Notes under the pieces: generated by a model | Told to the model about the DNA's origin: nothing | Database searches by the model: none | The model's input: only the letters and a program-made list of their open reading frames with translations | Shown here: in pieces, positions 55,823-58,664 of the stretch | Layout of the letters: every line of letters starts with the position of its first letter | Numbering within the stretch: position 1 is the stretch's first letter | Assembly (NCBI GenBank): GCA_902573085.1 | Contig: CACGHY010000004.1 | Span: 1-58,664, forward strand | Direction: 5' to 3' | Source of the DNA: an uncultured Candidatus Poseidoniales archaeon | GTDB lineage: Archaea; Thermoplasmatota; Poseidoniia; Poseidoniales; Thalassarchaeaceae | Length of the DNA stretch: 58,664 nt | Program-made: the position numbers and the translations under genes

Positions 55823-56701
55823 CATCATGTCCTCATCAGAGAGCGTGTCGCCACTCATTAGTCTGGACATTAAGTCGGAAACCTCCACTCTCTCCTCTTC
55901 GTGGTCTTTCTTGGAACCAGATAGCTTCAAAATGTCCTGCATAGAATGTATGCACCTTAGGGAAATGATATATTTGTTATGTAACTCATCAGCATCAGAC
56001 TTGGTTGAAGTTAGGCCCAAGTGTTCAGAATTTGCCATTCCTCTCAGCCTGTCAACCTCATTTGATAATTCCATCATTAGTGAATGGGCTTCTTCGGATT
56101 TCTCTGATGCATCAGTGACTGCATCATGAGCTTTTTGCTGCCTCTTTTCCGCCTGTCTAACTTCTTTCAAAACACTTGAGCTACTAGTTTCTTCTTCTTT
56201 TCTGAGCCTTTTGAAATCTGCCTGAAGCCTCTTCATCTTTGCAAAAAAGTCCTTCTCTTTACTCGGGCTAATTTGGCCAGTTGTATGTCGCCACTCAAGC
56301 TTGTTCATCTGTTCTCTAATACTCCGAGAACTCGGCCCACTCCTCTTCTTTCCCGACTCTCTACCGTTCTGCTCTACAGAACTCCTTAGTTTCGACCTAA
56401 TATCCTTCAACTCTTTAGTTCTCTCGAGTCTTATTTTCCTCAATTCAGCAACCTTGCTGTTAGCCTCATTTCTTAGGCTCTTCTGCTTTTGAACTTCGGT
56501 GATTAATTGCTTTACCTGGAGGTTAATTTCGTTCCTTTTGTCCAACTGACTTCTTACTTTGACGTTCAACTCATCACGACGATCTTTGTATTCAGCAAGC
56601 TTCTTACTGACCAGTTTCGAATTCTGTTCAAAAACAGATGAGATATTCGACTGATTCAGTTCCAAAGTTAACCCTCTGGCACATCGAATTTGGAGTTCCA
56701 T
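55805..56701 (-). CDS. COG1340-family archaeal coiled-coil protein
   Basis: 298 residues, almost wholly coiled coil (heptad-rich Lys/Glu/Leu). The repeating RDELNVKVRSQLDKRNEINL and the downstream MNKLEWRHTTGQISPSKEKDFF segment match the archaeal COG1340 family, whose members carry EELEWRQQT-...-LSPEEEREL. Function of the family is unknown; a structural or chromosome-associated role has been suggested. It is the third of three tandem coiled-coil genes, 25 nt after the second. Confidence 0.75.
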   Translation of the reverse strand: MELQIRCARGLTLELNQSNISSVFEQNSKLVSKKLAEYKDRRDELNVKVRSQLDKRNEINLQVKQLITEVQKQKSLRNEANSKVAELRKIRLERTKELKDIRSKLRSSVEQNGRESGKKRSGPSSRSIREQMNKLEWRHTTGQISPSKEKDFFAKMKRLQADFKRLRKEEETSSSSVLKEVRQAEKRQQKAHDAVTDASEKSEEAHSLMMELSNEVDRLRGMANSEHLGLTSTKSDADELHNKYIISLRCIHSMQDILKLSGSKKDHEEERVEVSDLMSRLMSGDTLSDEDMMLLQRN

Positions 56702-56726
56702 TTAAGCCATACCGAGTATTTACCTT

Positions 56727-57686
56727 CTAGTCCCTACGACTCGCAAGCTTTCCTTTCCTTCCTCCTCTCCTAGAAATACCAAGTTTTCTAGCCTTCTTTT
56801 TTGGTATCTGGTTCTGTTTTGTTGCCTTTTTTAGTGGAGCTTTGGAGTCGTTGATCGACGAAAAGCCGCCAGTCTCTAGTATCAGCCCTAACTCTGCAGA
56901 GCTGAGAGAACCACCCGTTGCGGCAATTCCGCGAATATCATCTATGCTGTAGGAACCCCTTAAGTCAGATACTCTCGAGTATTTCTGGAGTTTTTTTAGA
57001 AGATTTCTTTCGCTATTTGATTCTATTTTGAGGGCCTCAATTCTCTTATCAATGGACGAAATACTATTACTCAGCTTACGTATGTCTTTCCTGCTGATCT
57101 TGTCCCCTTCAATTTCACTACTTTCCATTAGCTCAGTTTTCACCTTACCAATTTCTTCTTTGTTTTGATCTAGTTTGTTTGAGATGATCCTCATCTCACT
57201 TAATTTGGCAATATATCTTGAATGAGCCTTCTCCGCCTCCTTCTTCTTCTTGATCGAAGCCTGGATCTCGAAGAATCTGCTAAATGCCGATAGTTCCGGA
57301 TTTAGCATTGGTACTGTGGTCAGGTCATTGTCTATTCGCGTTAATGTGAGGTAGGTCTCACCAAGCCACTCCTCCAGAATTTTAGAAGGAGGAGGTACTC
57401 TTTTGTTAATTTCATCCCTTTTATCTCTTTGAATCTTGGCTTGTTTCCTTAGAGAATGAAACTCCCCCAGCAGCTTCTTTCGGCCAGTCCCTGAGCGTTC
57501 TATTCCAAAAACTGCAGATCTTAGCGCCTTTACAATCTGTACTTGCTCTTTCCTTTCCGCTTGTAGATCTTTTTTCTCTGAATCCAATGACCTCAATATT
57601 CTCTTCTTTTCAGAGACCATCGCCTTCATTTCATCTTTAGATAAGTCCTTGAAATTGGGTTGGAAATCCTTTGGGGGATCATTCAT
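56727..57686 (-). CDS. COG1340-like coiled-coil protein (paralog 2)
   Basis: 319 residues, mainly coiled coil (SEKKRILRSLDSEKKDLQAE), with the heptad-type KQAKIQRDKRDEINKRV. The central EEWLGETYLTLTRIDNDL takes the place of the EWRQQT motif and is degenerate. The C-terminus adds a small globular-looking region (YSRVSDLRGSYSIDDIRGI) and a very basic end (KKARKLGISRRGGRKGKLA), suggesting nucleic-acid contact. Overlaps the preceding gene by 4 nt. Confidence 0.65.
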   Translation of the reverse strand: MNDPPKDFQPNFKDLSKDEMKAMVSEKKRILRSLDSEKKDLQAERKEQVQIVKALRSAVFGIERSGTGRKKLLGEFHSLRKQAKIQRDKRDEINKRVPPPSKILEEWLGETYLTLTRIDNDLTTVPMLNPELSAFSRFFEIQASIKKKKEAEKAHSRYIAKLSEMRIISNKLDQNKEEIGKVKTELMESSEIEGDKISRKDIRKLSNSISSIDKRIEALKIESNSERNLLKKLQKYSRVSDLRGSYSIDDIRGIAATGGSLSSAELGLILETGGFSSINDSKAPLKKATKQNQIPKKKARKLGISRRGGRKGKLASRRD

Positions 57687-58510
57687 TCCTCTTCACCTCT
57701 AGCATTCTTATCTTTCAATTTTCTAGAACTTTTGGCAAAAGATGAATTGCCCCCCTCATCAACGTTTTTTTGCCCGCTGAGGAGATCTCTAAAACCAACT
57801 CCCAAATCTCCAAATCCATTTTCTATCCTCTTCTCCCAATAGCTAATCGCTTTATCGCTCTGTGCAAGCAACTCCCTCGCTCGATCCAATTGGCTCCTAA
57901 TTTCTTTAATCTCTTCTGAGGCAATGGTCAACTTCTCATAGATCGGTTGTGCCTTTGAAACTGCTTCTATCATCGAAGAATGTAACTTATCCGCTTTCTT
58001 GAAAAGTTTAGACATCTCCTTACTCTTTTGCAGATAATCTGTCATTTCCGGGTTAGAAGCCTTCCTATCCCTAATCCATTTGTCATTCTCGGAAATTAAA
58101 GCTCTTCTCTTTTCTATTAGTTTCCTTTCGGACACGTGGTCCAACGCTGATGTCTGGATGTTTATCTCAATCTCTTCTAATTGCTCCAGTAATTTCATTT
58201 TCTTCCATTTAGGGTCAAGATTGATCATTCCTCCGGATTCATCTAGCTTTGTCCTAATACGTTTCACTTCCGGGATTAAGGATCGGGCTCTGGTCTGAAA
58301 TTGGTCTCTCTCGGCTTTTAATTTGGCAACCTTGTCATTGGCTTCATCGAAGGATTTCTTCAACCTATCTAACTTTGGAGATATACTATCTTCTTCCGCC
58401 TCAAGATTCCTAATTACTCCCGGTAGGCTATCCTTGAGCAGTATTCTCCTTTTTAGTAGAGCAGATGAAAGCTCATCCGGAGTCACATTCATCAGTTCAT
58501 TGGTGTCCAT
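57683..58510 (-). CDS. COG1340-like coiled-coil protein (paralog 1)
   Basis: 275 residues from MDTNELMNVTPDELSS, mostly coiled coil. LEEIEINIQTSALDHVSERK corresponds to the COG1340 EELEWRQQT-...-LSPEEER motif. It ends with an acidic and Ser/Lys-rich tail. It is first of the three tandem genes and overlaps the second by 4 nt, so all three are probably one transcript. Confidence 0.65.
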   Translation of the reverse strand: MDTNELMNVTPDELSSALLKRRILLKDSLPGVIRNLEAEEDSISPKLDRLKKSFDEANDKVAKLKAERDQFQTRARSLIPEVKRIRTKLDESGGMINLDPKWKKMKLLEQLEEIEINIQTSALDHVSERKLIEKRRALISENDKWIRDRKASNPEMTDYLQKSKEMSKLFKKADKLHSSMIEAVSKAQPIYEKLTIASEEIKEIRSQLDRARELLAQSDKAISYWEKRIENGFGDLGVGFRDLLSGQKNVDEGGNSSFAKSSRKLKDKNARGEEE

Positions 58511-58603
58511 TTCTGATTGAATCGAGTAAATGCCCCCATTATAGCACTATGCAGAGTGTTTTTTTGCGTTTGATTCATACGATGCCTATTCGAGCCGTCA
58601 TAC

Positions 58604-58664
58604 ATGAAGGTGACAATGAGGCACTCAATCCTCATTTCTGTTATGGCAATTATTCTTCAAATTC
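58604..58664 (+). CDS. Start of a probable exported protein, partial
   Basis: An ATG frame open to the window edge (MKVTMRHSILISVMAIILQI). The basic start followed by a hydrophobic run looks like a signal peptide or membrane anchor. Only 20 residues are visible, so coding status is tentative. The gap from 58511 to 58603 holds a T7 run but no other feature I can support. Confidence 0.35.
   Translation, partial: MKVTMRHSILISVMAIILQI

Noticed and set aside
58555-58566. T7 run as a terminator of the coiled-coil operon
   Set aside because: It lies upstream of the operon's first gene and on the opposite strand to its transcription, so it cannot terminate it.

Overview
The window looks like chromosomal DNA of a marine planktonic euryarchaeon of the Thermoplasmatota, most likely Marine Group II (Ca. 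Poseidoniales), with Marine Group III as the alternative. This rests on gene content: archaeal RNA polymerase genes (rpoH, an unsplit rpoB, rpoA', rpoA''), aIF6, archaeosine synthase, RNase P proteins Rpp21 and Pop5, archaeal-type GluRS and PheT, type II GAPDH, COG1340 coiled-coil proteins, a 23S-5S unit without a linked 16S gene, and large secreted proteins with a C-terminal membrane anchor. Coding density is very high, with many 1-4 nt overlaps. I see no CRISPR array, insertion sequence or prophage. Placement is by inspection only; no database search was possible.

Layout. 1-6.7 kb: partial UPF0201 gene, zinc-ribbon membrane protein, dnaJ, a PPC-like membrane protein, arcS, rps15 and a possible degenerate DHH/RecJ-like gene. 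6.7-14.9 kb (minus strand): a membrane protein interrupted by a frameshift in a G9 run, gltX, rnhB, pheT, and a GXGXG protein fused to a degenerate glutamate-synthase-like domain. 15-24 kb (plus): GAPDH, a 1588-residue subtilisin-like protease, adk, the rnp4-yhbY pair, and an ArsB/NhaD/P-protein permease interrupted in a G8 run. 24-28 kb: 23S and 5S rRNA followed after 32 nt by aIF6. The 23S flanks form a long inverted repeat containing a textbook bulge-helix-bulge. 28-33.7 kb: thrC, a biotin-dependent acyl-CoA (propionyl-CoA-type) carboxylase operon, and a divergent methylmalonyl-CoA mutase small subunit-meaB-lipid kinase-like cluster.

34-41 kb: DNA repair methyltransferase, ferredoxin and small membrane proteins, then a five-gene minus-strand respiratory operon: Reeler-like protein, two-TM protein, Rieske protein, b6-type cytochrome b, and a 937-residue fusion of the cytochrome b C-terminal half to an HdrD/GlpC-like iron-sulfur module. 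41-45 kb: TPR protein, FtsZ homolog, polytopic membrane protein, Pop5 and a HemK-like methyltransferase fused to a biotin-protein ligase. 45.3-54.8 kb: a candidate structured RNA, tRNA-Lys(UUU), rpoH-rpoB-rpoA'-rpoA''-rpl30e. 54.9-58.7 kb: an unknown gene and three tandem COG1340 coiled-coil genes.

How it fits together. Much of the window is information processing (rRNA, tRNA, two aminoacyl-tRNA synthetases, two RNase P proteins, RNA polymerase). The carboxylase carrier protein needs biotin, which the ligase fusion could attach. Its methylmalonyl-CoA product could feed the mutase and MeaB. The Rieske/cytochrome b/Hdr-like operon appears to encode a quinol-linked complex with a cytoplasmic iron-sulfur electron exit or entry. 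The most unusual observations are that respiratory fusion, an HhH-like N-terminal domain shared by RpoH and RpoA'', a roughly 150-residue cysteine-containing insertion in RpoA', the methyltransferase-biotin ligase fusion, and the structured RNA candidate before tRNA-Lys.
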